Origin: Paraburkholderia phenazinium
GTDB lineage: Bacteria > Pseudomonadota > Gammaproteobacteria > Burkholderiales > Burkholderiaceae
NCBI RefSeq assembly: GCF_900100735.1
Contig: NZ_FNCJ01000003.1
Location: 1-64,000, forward strand
Reading direction: 5' to 3'
Length of the DNA: 64,000 bases
A model generated the notes under the pieces. The model searched no databases, was not told the DNA's origin, and was given only the letters and a program-made list of their open reading frames with translations. A program made the translations under genes and the position numbers. Shown here piece by piece: positions 52,797 to 61,225 of this stretch. Numbering within the stretch: the stretch's first letter is position 1; every line of letters starts with the position of its first letter.

Positions 52797-54082
52797 GCGT
52801 GAATCAACACTATGACGTCGTGGTGGTGGGCGCAGGGCCGGCCGGGTTGAATGCCGCGCGTGCCGCGGCGCAGGCCGGCGCGCGGGTTGCCGTGCTCGAC
52901 GACAACCCGCGGGTTGGCGGCCAGATCTGGCGGCAAGGACCTGGACATGCGCCGAAGGCACCGTTGCGCGAGGTCCACGCCGCACTACAGGCGTATCCGA
53001 ATGTCGCGGTTTGGTCCTCGGTGCGCGTGGTGGCGCCGTTGGCGGGGCGGGCGTTGCTGCTGGAGTCGGCTGAGCACGGCGGCATGCGCATCGGCTACGG
53101 CCAACTGATCCTGGCGACCGGCGCCCGCGAGCGCTTGTTGCCGTTCGCCGGCTGGACGCTGCCCGGCGTGACCGGAGCCGGCGCGCTGCAGGCGTTGATC
53201 AAGGGCGGCACGCCGGTGCGCGAGGAGCGGATTGTGATTGCCGGTAGCGGGCCACTGCTGTTGGCATCGCTGGCTACCGCGCGGGCTGCCGGAGCCGAGG
53301 TGGTCGCGGTGATCGAGCAGGCCCCGGCGGCCTCGCTGGCGCGTTTCACCGCATCGCTCGTGGCGACGCCTTCGAAGCTGATGCAGGCAGCTCAACTGAC
53401 GCGCGGATTCGTTGGGCTGCGTTACTGGAGCGATAGCGTGGTGCGCGAGGCGCGTGGCGCCGGCCGGGTCGAACAGGTGACGATCCTGCGCGGCGGGCGC
53501 GAGGTGACGCTTGCTTGCGACCGTGTTGCATGCGGCTATGGTCTGGTGCCGAACGTCACGCTTGCGCAAGCGCTCGGCTGTGCGCTCGACGAACGCGGCG
53601 CTGTGCGGGTGGACGACACGCAGCGGACGTCGGTAGAGGGCGTGCTTGCTGCCGGAGAATGTACTGGCGTCGGCGGGATGGAGCTGGCGCGTACCGAAGG
53701 CGCAATCGCGGGATGGGTGGCGAACGGCGCGCCGCACGACTTGACCACGCTGCGCGCGCAACGCTCGCGTTGGCAGCGCTTTGCCGAGCGCGTCGACACG
53801 GCGTTCGCGCTAGGCGCCGCGGCCCGGGCGCTGCCGCCCGCGGACACGCTACTGTGCCGTTGCGAAGACGTGACGATCGGAGACGTACAAGCCTATCCGC
53901 ATTGGCGCGATGCGAAACTGCACACCCGTTGCGGCATGGGCGCATGCCAGGGGCGGATCTGCGGGACGGCTGCCAGCACCTACTTCGGCTGGCCAGCGGC
54001 GCAGCCGCGTCCGCCGTTCCAGCCGGCGCAGATTGCCACGCTGATCGAGGCAGGCGAATCCGCCTCGGTGCAGGCACAGTGA
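52793..54082 (+). CDS. D-hydroxyproline dehydrogenase, large FAD/NAD(P)-type subunit
   Basis: 429 residues from GTG 52793. It has an N-terminal FAD motif VVVVGAGPAGLNAARAAAQAG, GGQIWRQGPG, a second dinucleotide motif IVIAGSGPLLLASLATARAAGAEV, and a C-terminal BFD-like cysteine set (LCRCEDV ... RCGMGACQGRIC) for a further 2Fe-2S cluster. This is the HcnB/LhpE-like subunit that takes electrons from the catalytic subunit. Last gene of the operon; the regulator gene follows 87 bp later. Confidence 0.88.
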   Translation: MSVNQHYDVVVVGAGPAGLNAARAAAQAGARVAVLDDNPRVGGQIWRQGPGHAPKAPLREVHAALQAYPNVAVWSSVRVVAPLAGRALLLESAEHGGMRIGYGQLILATGARERLLPFAGWTLPGVTGAGALQALIKGGTPVREERIVIAGSGPLLLASLATARAAGAEVVAVIEQAPAASLARFTASLVATPSKLMQAAQLTRGFVGLRYWSDSVVREARGAGRVEQVTILRGGREVTLACDRVACGYGLVPNVTLAQALGCALDERGAVRVDDTQRTSVEGVLAAGECTGVGGMELARTEGAIAGWVANGAPHDLTTLRAQRSRWQRFAERVDTAFALGAAARALPPADTLLCRCEDVTIGDVQAYPHWRDAKLHTRCGMGACQGRICGTAASTYFGWPAAQPRPPFQPAQIATLIEAGESASVQAQ

Positions 54083-54120
54083 GCCCATGCCGCTGATTTC
54101 TACATAGCCGCACGCGGCCC

Positions 54121-54126
54121 TATAAT
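54121..54126 (+). promoter_or_regulatory. -10 element before the AraC regulator
   Basis: A perfect TATAAT hexamer 45 bp before the regulator's start; no good -35 lies 16-18 bp upstream, as expected for an activator-dependent promoter. Confidence 0.45.
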
Positions 54127-54169
54127 CGACCGCACAAGACCACTGCATCAGATGCACGGGACACGCAAC

Positions 54170-54937
54170 ATGAACACGCTGGCTCACCCGCTCGACCCGG
54201 CCGATGCCACGCTGACGGGCATGCTCTCGCATTTCACGCTGCTCGAGCCCGTCTTCGATGCGATGCCGGACGTCGTGTTTTTCGTCAAGGACGTCCACGC
54301 GCGCTACGCGTTGGTGAACCGCACGCTGGCTTCGCGCTGCGGCTACAAGGACAAGACGGCGCTGCTCGGCAAGACCGCCGAGGACGTGTTCCCGCGCCGC
54401 TTCGGGCGCATCTACACGGCGCAGGACAAGGCGATCATCCACGTCGGCAACCAGATGGTCGATCAACTGGAGCTGCATCTCTATCCCGGACGGCAACCGG
54501 GCTGGTGCCTGACCTGCAAGCAGCCGCTGCGCGATCCGGCGGGCCAGGTGGTGGGACTGGCGGGAATTTCGCGCGATCTGAAAGCGGACGAGGGCAGCCA
54601 TCCTGCCTATAGCCGGCTTGCGGCGGTCGTGCAGTACATTCAGGACAATTACGTGCAGCCGCTGAATCTGAAGCAACTGGCGGCGATGGCGGATATGTCG
54701 GTGGCGCAGCTCGAGCGCTACTTTCACAAGGTGTTTCATCTCACGCCGCGCCAGGTGCTGCTGAAGACGCGGCTGGATGCGGCCACCGCGCTGCTGGTGT
54801 CGCACGACAAGGTCACGGACGTGGCCGCGCTATGCGGCTATACGGATCACAGCGCGTTCACCCGCCAGTTCAAGGCTACCGTCGGCATCACGCCGACCGA
54901 GTACCGCATGCTGCTGCATGGGACCACGGCCGGCTAA
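54170..54937 (+). CDS. PAS-AraC transcription regulator of hydroxyproline genes
   Basis: 255 residues. The N-terminal half (about 20-135) is a PAS-like sensor (FDAMPDVVFFVKDVHARYALVN ... GKTAEDVFP, split here), and the C-terminal 100 residues contain the two AraC helix-turn-helix motifs (LKQLAAMADMSVAQLERYFH and DVAALCGYTDHSAFTRQFK). A PAS rather than cupin sensor is unusual for AraC proteins but known in LhpR-type hydroxyproline regulators. It probably senses hydroxyproline or an intermediate and activates the divergent promoters at 50082-50450. ATG 54170 or 54152 may be used. Confidence 0.85.
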   Translation: MNTLAHPLDPADATLTGMLSHFTLLEPVFDAMPDVVFFVKDVHARYALVNRTLASRCGYKDKTALLGKTAEDVFPRRFGRIYTAQDKAIIHVGNQMVDQLELHLYPGRQPGWCLTCKQPLRDPAGQVVGLAGISRDLKADEGSHPAYSRLAAVVQYIQDNYVQPLNLKQLAAMADMSVAQLERYFHKVFHLTPRQVLLKTRLDAATALLVSHDKVTDVAALCGYTDHSAFTRQFKATVGITPTEYRMLLHGTTAG

Positions 54938-55011
54938 CCTGGCAACTGAGATGGCAATCAAGATCGCAACCGAGCTCGCAACTAACACGGCCAACTGAGC
55001 GCCCGCATTGC

Positions 55012-55347
55012 ATGGCACGCCGTCGCCCGAGTCACCACTATTACGTCTATGTCGTCGCGTTGTCCGACACGGTCTGGAACGAGGCGCGTTTTCGCCGCGC
55101 CAATCCGGATTACCGGTTCGAGCGGCCTTGCGTGTACGTGGGGATGACGGGACTGGACCCGGATCTGCGCTTCGACCGGCATAAGGCCGATATCCAGGCG
55201 AATCGCTATGTGCGCGATTATGGCCTGCGGCTCATGCCGGAGCTATATGAGGTGTTCAATCCGATGCCCTACGACGGCGCGCGGGACATGGAGGTGGAAT
55301 TGGCGATCGGCTTGCGTGAAGCGGGTTACGCGGTGTGGCAGGCTTGA
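55012..55347 (+). CDS. Small protein with a GIY-YIG-like core
   Basis: 111 residues. YYVYVVAL near the N-terminus and CVYVGMTG about 30 residues later fit the two beta strands of GIY-YIG nucleases; RFDRHKADIQ supplies the expected Arg/His helix and DMEVELAIGL the acidic helix. The spacing between the two strands (insert NEARFRRANPDYRFE) is longer than in classical members. It may be an endonuclease or a non-catalytic relative. It lies alone after the hydroxyproline regulator, 74 bp downstream. Confidence 0.6.
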   Translation: MARRRPSHHYYVYVVALSDTVWNEARFRRANPDYRFERPCVYVGMTGLDPDLRFDRHKADIQANRYVRDYGLRLMPELYEVFNPMPYDGARDMEVELAIGLREAGYAVWQA

Positions 55348-55444
55348 TGAACGGCTTGGCGGTCAGATCCGCGATAAGTGCAGGTTCGGGCTCGCGGCCG
55401 GCTTAGCGGCCTAGGCTGGTTTGGTAGCCCAATTAGTGACCGGC

Positions 55445-55708
55445 TCAGCGGATGCCGAGGCCTCGCAGCACGGCATTGCCTTCCGGCGTCAGGCGAATAA
55501 TGCTAGGCGCACCGGCTTCGCTTGCCACGGTCTCGACGAGACCGGCTTCGTGCAGCATGGGAATCTCGGGCTTGGCGAACGCGTCGATCGGCGCATGCAG
55601 CAACAGCAGCAGCGTCGCGAGTTCGTGGTGGCTCAGCAAGCGGCGCAACATGGTCGGGCGCTTGGCCGGCGCTGCCGTGTCGTTCGCGTCGCGATCAGTC
55701 TTGTTCAT
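55445..55708 (-). CDS. Small hypothetical protein with winged-helix-like end
   Basis: 87 residues. A very strong AGGAGGTG lies six bases before the ATG at 55708, so I use that start rather than the one at 55756. The sequence (LLSHHELATLLLLLHAPIDA, FAKPEIPMLHEAGLVETV, IIRLTPEGNAVLRGLGI) looks like a small winged helix: three helices and a C-terminal wing as in MarR/PadR-type proteins. No family is recognised with certainty. It might bind DNA. Confidence 0.6.
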   Translation of the reverse strand: MNKTDRDANDTAAPAKRPTMLRRLLSHHELATLLLLLHAPIDAFAKPEIPMLHEAGLVETVASEAGAPSIIRLTPEGNAVLRGLGIR

Positions 55709-55838
55709 GGTACGCACCTCCTGCTTTTTCATTGTCCGGTGGATGATGGGGCCCAAGTCTTAAACGATTCTTAAGACTCGGACCTGAATCGGCAAGTTCG
55801 CGTTATTTTCGATCCGGCGTCGATTACAACCGCTTACG

Positions 55839-56168
55839 TCAGGGTGCGCAGGTTTTGCTCGCGCCCTCAATCCAGAGGTTGTCGGCGTGGCGCTTGCCGG
55901 CATAGAAGCGGTAGGTGGTCGCGCCATTGTCGGCGCGGATCTTGACGACGTTCGAGTCGCCGAAATCGAGCATTTGACCTTCCGGCAGCGGGGTGGTCTT
56001 GAAGGTCGCGTGATGTTTGGCGGCTTCCTGCGTCATGCACGCCACCACGTCGTTGACGGGGCGCTGCGTGTTGCCGTCGATCACGGGCTCGCCCGAATCC
56101 GGGTTCTGGAAATACGCGCACGCGCTGAAAAGCAGGGGAACGGACAGGACTACGGCAAACTTCTTCAT
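55839..56168 (-). CDS. Small predicted lipoprotein
   Basis: 109 residues. Signal MKKFAVVLSVPLLFSAC with lipobox FSAC (Cys17). The mature part is a polar single domain (PVNDVVACMTQEAAKHHATF, then YRFYAGKRHADNLWIEGASK) with two further cysteines that could form a disulphide. It should be anchored in the inner or outer membrane, facing the periplasm. No family is recognised; similar short lipoproteins are common in Burkholderiaceae. Confidence 0.75.
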   Translation of the reverse strand: MKKFAVVLSVPLLFSACAYFQNPDSGEPVIDGNTQRPVNDVVACMTQEAAKHHATFKTTPLPEGQMLDFGDSNVVKIRADNGATTYRFYAGKRHADNLWIEGASKTCAP

Positions 56169-56306
56169 AGGTCTCCAGAGGTATCGGTTCTTGCGGCCTG
56201 CAGGCCCGCCACCCGGGCGGGCGACGGCCGCAGACAGCGCGCCGCGTCGCACGGCGCATCAAAACGCGATTATATCGGCGCAAGAAGCGTACCTCGGGGA
56301 CGCCGC

Positions 56307-57488
56307 TCAGAACGTAACCGCAATCCCCAGCATGCCGACGAACTGCGCATTCGTCGATGATGGCGTCGAGTTTTGCGAGTCGCCGACGGCCGGCGTCGCC
56401 TCCACGATATCGCCGGCGCCCTTCGCACCGAGCGTGTCGCCGCTGGCGCGCTGATAAGCCTCCACCGCATACAGGGTGGTGCGCTTGGACAGGTGATAGG
56501 CCTGTTTCAGCGAATACTGCTGGTAGCGCGCGGCGCTGGTGATGCCGTTGGCCTGCGACGCCATCGTGTACGAGAACGCGCCGGCGACATCGAAGGCTGG
56601 CGTGAAGCGATACGTGGCGAGCGCTGCGTAGGTGTTGAAAATGGCGGTGTCATGGAAGATCGACTGTCTGCCTGCCACGTACTGAACGTTCGTATACGTG
56701 AGACCCATCATCAGGTTGCCGATCGTGTAGTCGGCTGCCGCGGCGATGTGCTGGAGCGCCTTCGCCGAAACATAGCCTGTATTCAGTGATGACGTGCCGA
56801 AGCTGCCCGTGGAGGCCGGATCGAAGCCGGTGGTTTGCTGCGCGTTGTCCATGCGCAGGTAACCGGCCGCGAGGTTGACCGGACCGGTTGCGTAGCGGAC
56901 GCCCGCGCTGATGGTCTGGCCCTTCCCGGTACTACCGGCAATGCCGCCGAGCGCGTACATGCCGCTCGCCTGCAGGCCGTTCCAGTTCGGCGTGGTGTAC
57001 TGGAGCGAATTGTTGATGCGGATCGTGGTATCGAGCCCGTCGATATCGCCCGGGTGTGCGCCCGTCGCGCCGGTCAGCCAGTTGCTGGAGGCGAGCGGGC
57101 CGACAAACAGGTAGTACGGCGTGTACTGGCGGCCCATCGTGAATGTGCCGTATAGCGGGTTCTGCAATCCCACCAATGCTTCACGATTGAAAATCTGCGT
57201 AGACGAGGACAGCGCGCCCGTATTCGGATCGAAGCCGTTCTGCAGGTCGAAGATCACGCTGGTGCCGCCGCCGATATCTTCGGTGCCGCGCAGACCCCAC
57301 TTCGACGCGTACAGGTTGCCCTGGCGCAGATAGACGTTTGAAGCACCCTTCTGGTTGTTGGCGTAGACGATGGCGTCGTCCACCGCCCCGTACAACGTGA
57401 CACTGCTTTGCGCGAAAGCCGGGCTAGCGAGCAGGGCTGCGCTGGCCGTGAATGCGAGTTTCTTAAGTTTGCCGCCTGATTGCTTCAT
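56307..57488 (-). CDS. General porin of the quinate cluster
   Basis: 393 residues. A signal peptide ends ASPAFAQ, followed by the typical opening SSVTLYGAVDDAIVY, a long loop 3 region with GRQYTPYYLFVGPLA, and a terminal VGMLGIAVTF. It is a 16-strand trimeric porin of the Burkholderia type. It lies 130 bp downstream of the 3-dehydroshikimate dehydratase gene on the same strand, so uptake of quinate, shikimate or similar acids through the outer membrane is likely. An ACAAATTAG motif upstream is shared with the catabolic promoter region. Confidence 0.93.
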   Translation of the reverse strand: MKQSGGKLKKLAFTASAALLASPAFAQSSVTLYGAVDDAIVYANNQKGASNVYLRQGNLYASKWGLRGTEDIGGGTSVIFDLQNGFDPNTGALSSSTQIFNREALVGLQNPLYGTFTMGRQYTPYYLFVGPLASSNWLTGATGAHPGDIDGLDTTIRINNSLQYTTPNWNGLQASGMYALGGIAGSTGKGQTISAGVRYATGPVNLAAGYLRMDNAQQTTGFDPASTGSFGTSSLNTGYVSAKALQHIAAAADYTIGNLMMGLTYTNVQYVAGRQSIFHDTAIFNTYAALATYRFTPAFDVAGAFSYTMASQANGITSAARYQQYSLKQAYHLSKRTTLYAVEAYQRASGDTLGAKGAGDIVEATPAVGDSQNSTPSSTNAQFVGMLGIAVTF

Positions 57489-57592
57489 CTGCTGTCTCCT
57501 TCGTTGTTGAAAAGATCGCCAAGGTGAATCGGTAGTTGTTATCGAGACCTTATTTCGGCTCGTTGCTTGTCAAACAATGCTTCGGTGCTAAA

Positions 57593-57601
57593 ACAAATTA
57601 G
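57593..57601. promoter_or_regulatory. ACAAATTAG motif upstream of the porin
   Basis: The same nine bases occur at 59700-59708 in the divergent quinate promoter region. It may be part of a shared regulator site; evidence is limited to the match. Confidence 0.25.
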
Positions 57602-57618
57602 TCGAACAATCTGCAAGG

Positions 57619-59514
57619 CTAGTTGCCGCTGTGCTTACGGTGTTGCGCCTGCGCGGCCAGCCGGACTGCGGCGTTCACCGCCCCATAGCCGTCGTAGCCG
57701 CCGCGTCGCTCGACGACTTCAAGAAAGAAGCGCTGATCGAGCTGGGCCGTGTATGCATGAAAAAACTCGCCGCCATGTTCGTCGCGGTCGTACAGGATGT
57801 TGCGCACGCGCAGTGCTTCGAGCGTCTCGTCCGGCAGCGCGTAGCGGGCGGCCAGGTCGTCGTAGTAGTTGCGGGGGATGGCCAGAATCGGCAGGCCGGC
57901 GGCGACGAATTGCGGAATCGCCGAGAAAATGTCGTCGCTGCGGAAGGCGACATGATTCAAGCCGGAGCCACGATAGGTCTGCAGTGCCTCGGCTACCGCC
58001 GTGTGCCGGTCGAGCGACGCATTCAAGGCGATGCGCACTGAGCCGTCGCGGCTGCGCAGCGCACGGCTGCGCATCAGTCCGTAGGGGTCCGGCACCACCC
58101 AGCTTGGCTCCGCTTCGAAGCCCAAGGCGGTGCGGAAGAACAGCACCCACGTGTCCAGCGCATCGGCGGGCAGCGAAAGGGCCACGTGATCGATTTCGGT
58201 CAGCAGTGCTGGCGCTTGCTGTGACGGTTTTTCGTCCAGCAGGAAATCGGCTTCGAACAGCGTGGGTGCATCGGGCGTTTCGTCGACGAAGTAATTAAGG
58301 CTGCCGTCCGGCGCCCGCACCGCAGGTAGCACCCGCTCGTTCGGTCCCACCTGACCCGAGAACGGCGTATAGCCGAAGCCCGCCGCGCGTTCGAAGGCGA
58401 GCTTCGCATCGTCGACGCGCAGCGCCGAAGCGCACAACGACAGTCCGTGTTGCTGAAAAAAGGCGCTGGCGAACGAGTCCGCTTCGGCGTTTAGTACGAT
58501 CGATGCGGCGCCATGCTGGTACAGCGTCACATCTTTCGAGCGATGCCGTCCGGCACGCTGGAAGCCCAGCTTGCCGAGCCAGTCGGCGAGTTGGGTGCGC
58601 GCTGTGTCGTCGACAGCGAATTCGAGGAACTGGAAGCCCACATGGGTGGGCGCCGGCGACGGCTGAAACAGCTGAGTGGCCGGCTGACCCTGCTGGATCA
58701 GCTTGTTGCGGGTCTGCTCTTCGAGAAACAGCAGCGAACGATACCCGTCCGCGGCTGTCACCGCCGTCGGCGCAGCGCGAAAGCCATCGTTGAAGATCTC
58801 CAGCGAGAGCGGCCCCTGGTAGCCGGTTTCCACCACGCGGGCCGTGAAGCCGGCCAGATCGAAATCGCCCTGGCCCGGAAAGCAGCGGTAGTGGCGGCTC
58901 CATTCGAGTACGTCCATTGCCAGTTTCGGTGCGTCGGCAATCTGCACGAAGGTGATGCGCTCGCCGGGAATGCTGGCGATCTCGTCGACCGGGTCGTTGA
59001 TCGACAGGGTGTGGAAGCTGTCGAGCACGATGCCGAGGTTCGGATGGTTCACCGCATTCACCAGCCTCCAGGCATGCCGGTAGGAATTCACATGACGCCC
59101 CCACGCCAGCGCTTCATAACCGGCGATCACGCCCGCCTGCTGCGCCGCCAGCGCCAGCGAGCCTAGCTGCTCGACGATCAAGCCGTCGTCGCGCAGCGTG
59201 TCCGCCGAGACGTTGCTGCAAACGAGCAGGCGATCGGCGCCCAACTCATGCATCAGGTCGAACTTGCGCTTGACGCGATCGAGATTGCGCGCGAGCCGCT
59301 CGGCGCTTACCCCTTCGAAGTCGCGAAACGGCTGGAACAGCATGATTTTCAGGCCGAGGTCGGCGGCCATGCGGCGCACGTCGGCCGGCGAGCCGTCGAA
59401 ATAGAGCAGGTCGTTCTCGAAGATCTCGACGCCGTCGAAGCCGGCCGCCTGAATGGCGGTCAGCTTCTCCACGAGCGTTCCGCTAATCGACACGGTGGCA
59501 ATCGAACGTTGCAT
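57619..59514 (-). CDS. quiC: 3-dehydroshikimate dehydratase, fused to an HPPD-like domain
   Basis: 631 residues. The N-terminal 270 are a sugar-phosphate isomerase-type TIM barrel with metal ligands in GYEALAWGRHVN, VLDSFHTLS, FVQIADAP and LSLEIFND. The C-terminal part is a 4-hydroxyphenylpyruvate-dioxygenase-like VOC domain with candidate ligands in IDHVALSL, LNHVAFRSDD and GGEFFHAY. This two-domain form is the QuiC1-type dehydratase of Pseudomonas, which converts 3-dehydroshikimate to protocatechuate. The HPPD part is thought to be structural or allosteric in that enzyme. ATG 59514 (MQRSIATVS) starts at the barrel. Divergent from aroQ. Confidence 0.9.
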   Translation of the reverse strand: MQRSIATVSISGTLVEKLTAIQAAGFDGVEIFENDLLYFDGSPADVRRMAADLGLKIMLFQPFRDFEGVSAERLARNLDRVKRKFDLMHELGADRLLVCSNVSADTLRDDGLIVEQLGSLALAAQQAGVIAGYEALAWGRHVNSYRHAWRLVNAVNHPNLGIVLDSFHTLSINDPVDEIASIPGERITFVQIADAPKLAMDVLEWSRHYRCFPGQGDFDLAGFTARVVETGYQGPLSLEIFNDGFRAAPTAVTAADGYRSLLFLEEQTRNKLIQQGQPATQLFQPSPAPTHVGFQFLEFAVDDTARTQLADWLGKLGFQRAGRHRSKDVTLYQHGAASIVLNAEADSFASAFFQQHGLSLCASALRVDDAKLAFERAAGFGYTPFSGQVGPNERVLPAVRAPDGSLNYFVDETPDAPTLFEADFLLDEKPSQQAPALLTEIDHVALSLPADALDTWVLFFRTALGFEAEPSWVVPDPYGLMRSRALRSRDGSVRIALNASLDRHTAVAEALQTYRGSGLNHVAFRSDDIFSAIPQFVAAGLPILAIPRNYYDDLAARYALPDETLEALRVRNILYDRDEHGGEFFHAYTAQLDQRFFLEVVERRGGYDGYGAVNAAVRLAAQAQHRKHSGN

Positions 59515-59840
59515 GACGGCTCCTGCGGGCAAGGAAAAAAAGGCGGGAAACGGGGCCCAGAGCGGGGTCTGAGCGGCGCCAGCGAAGCGGATGGCGCTTA
59601 AAAATGGTCCACCCGGTTACTTGTCTATCTCGAACTCATGGACACTTTTCGCCACTTTAGTTCAAGTTTTGGCGATTCTATACAAACTAACTAGATCGTA
59701 CAAATTAGAGAAAACCCCAGAAGACCGAAGCGCCCGATCTGGCGCACACTAGGGGCACAGTGGGGAAAAGTGGCCGAGTTGGTGCCAGGTTGATTGTGTC
59801 GGCCGCGCTACCCGCACCCGAATTTCATGGAGTCGCCGCA
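59515..59840. promoter_or_regulatory. Divergent promoter region of the quinate genes
   Basis: 326 bp, AT-rich in the middle. TACAAACTAA (59681) and TACAAATTAG (59699) are direct repeats 18 bp apart. The latter's ACAAATTAG also lies before the porin gene. They are candidate sites for the TetR regulator at 62762. Confidence 0.35.
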
Positions 59841-60296
59841 ATGAGTTTCGCCTCGGTACTGGTCCTGAACGGACCCAATCTCAACCTTCTCGGCACGCGT
59901 GAGCCGGCTATCTACGGCTCCGAGACGCTGGATGACGTCGCGCGGATGTGCCGCGACGCAGCGCTTCGGCTCGATCTTGCGCTCGAGTTCCAGCAGTCGA
60001 ACGCCGAGCATCAACTGATCGACTGGCTGCACGCAGCCCGCACGAGGGTGGATGGCGTGGTCATCAATCCCGCGGCGTACACGCACACTTCCGTGGCGCT
60101 TGCCGATGCGTTGAGTGCGATCGACAAGCCGGTGATCGAGGTGCATATCTCGAACGTGCATCGGCGTGAAGCGTTCCGGCACCACTCGTATGTGTCGGCG
60201 CTGGCGGAGGCGGTGATCATCGGCTGCGGCACGCAGGGCTATGTGCTGGCATTGGAGCGCATGGCGACCATCCTGAAAGCGAGGACTGCGAAATGA
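59841..60296 (+). CDS. aroQ: Type II 3-dehydroquinate dehydratase
   Basis: 151 residues. Signatures are [19 protein letters not shown] (the active-site Tyr in the flexible lid), [17 protein letters not shown] and [17 protein letters not shown] (catalytic His). It converts 3-dehydroquinate to 3-dehydroshikimate as a dodecamer. In this operon it serves catabolism (a QuiB role) rather than aromatic amino acid synthesis. ATG 59841 is the family start; the stop overlaps the next gene by ATGA. Confidence 0.95.
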   Translation: MSFASVLVLNGPNLNLLGTREPAIYGSETLDDVARMCRDAALRLDLALEFQQSNAEHQLIDWLHAARTRVDGVVINPAAYTHTSVALADALSAIDKPVIEVHISNVHRREAFRHHSYVSALAEAVIIGCGTQGYVLALERMATILKARTAK

Positions 60297-61162
60297 CGAT
60301 AACTGCTGACAAGCAATCGTATCTGGTCGGACTGATCGGCTCGGGTATCGGCGGTTCGCTCACGCCCGCGATGCACGAGGAAGAGGGCAGGCAGCTCGGC
60401 CTGCAGTATGTCTATCGCCGCATCGATCTGGACGCGCTCAAGCTCGACGTGGCGGCGCTGCCGGAGATTCTGGTCGCAGCTGAAAGGATGGGCTACAACG
60501 GCCTGAACGTCACCTATCCGTGCAAGCAGCAGATCATTCCGTTGCTCGACGAGCTGTCTGCCGATGCGCGCGCCCTGGGCGCCGTCAACACAGTGCTGCT
60601 AAAAGACGGCAAAAGGATTGGCCACAACACCGACTGGTCCGGCTTCGCGCGAGCCTTCCAGCGCGGCTTGCCGGATGTGTCGCTCGAACGCGTGGTGCAA
60701 CTCGGCGCCGGCGGTGCGGGCGCGGCCGTTGCCCATGCGGCGCTGACAATGGGTGCGCGAACGTTGACGCTATTCGATGTGGACGCCGCCCGCACCTCCC
60801 AACTCGCGGACGAACTGCAGCAGCGTTTCCCGTCCGCGACGGTGCGCGCAGGCGAGTCGCTCGCCGATGCGCTCGCGCAGGCGCAAGGCCTGATTCACGC
60901 AACGCCGACTGGCATGGCGAAGCTGCCGGGCCTGCCGTTGCCGGCGGAGTTGCTGCATGGCGGCCTGTGGGTTGCCGATATCGTCTACTTCCCGATTCGC
61001 ACGGCGTTGCTGCAGGCTGCGGAGGCGGTCGGCTGCCGCACGCTCAGCGGCGGCGGCATGGCGGTCTATCAGGCGGTGGACGCGTTCCGCATTTTCACCG
61101 GACTGGAACCGGATGCCGAGCGGATGTTCGCGTACTTTCAGACGCTGCTGCCCAAGCCGTAG
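60293..61162 (+). CDS. Quinate/shikimate dehydrogenase (AroE family, NAD-type)
   Basis: 289 residues. [16 protein letters not shown] binds substrate, NVTYPCKQ carries the catalytic Lys, HNTDWSG the catalytic Asp, and [12 protein letters not shown] the nucleotide loop. After the second strand the sequence is LFDVDAAR. An acidic residue there, instead of the NRT/R of biosynthetic AroE, favours NAD+ over NADP+, as in catabolic quinate/shikimate dehydrogenases. It oxidises quinate and/or shikimate to the 3-dehydro acids. Coupled to aroQ by overlap. Confidence 0.9.
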   Translation: MTITADKQSYLVGLIGSGIGGSLTPAMHEEEGRQLGLQYVYRRIDLDALKLDVAALPEILVAAERMGYNGLNVTYPCKQQIIPLLDELSADARALGAVNTVLLKDGKRIGHNTDWSGFARAFQRGLPDVSLERVVQLGAGGAGAAVAHAALTMGARTLTLFDVDAARTSQLADELQQRFPSATVRAGESLADALAQAQGLIHATPTGMAKLPGLPLPAELLHGGLWVADIVYFPIRTALLQAAEAVGCRTLSGGGMAVYQAVDAFRIFTGLEPDAERMFAYFQTLLPKP

Positions 61163-61225
61163 ACGGGCAACGAAACGCATAGCAGGGCCATGCAGCACAC
61201 CCAATAAAACATGGTGGAGACAGAC

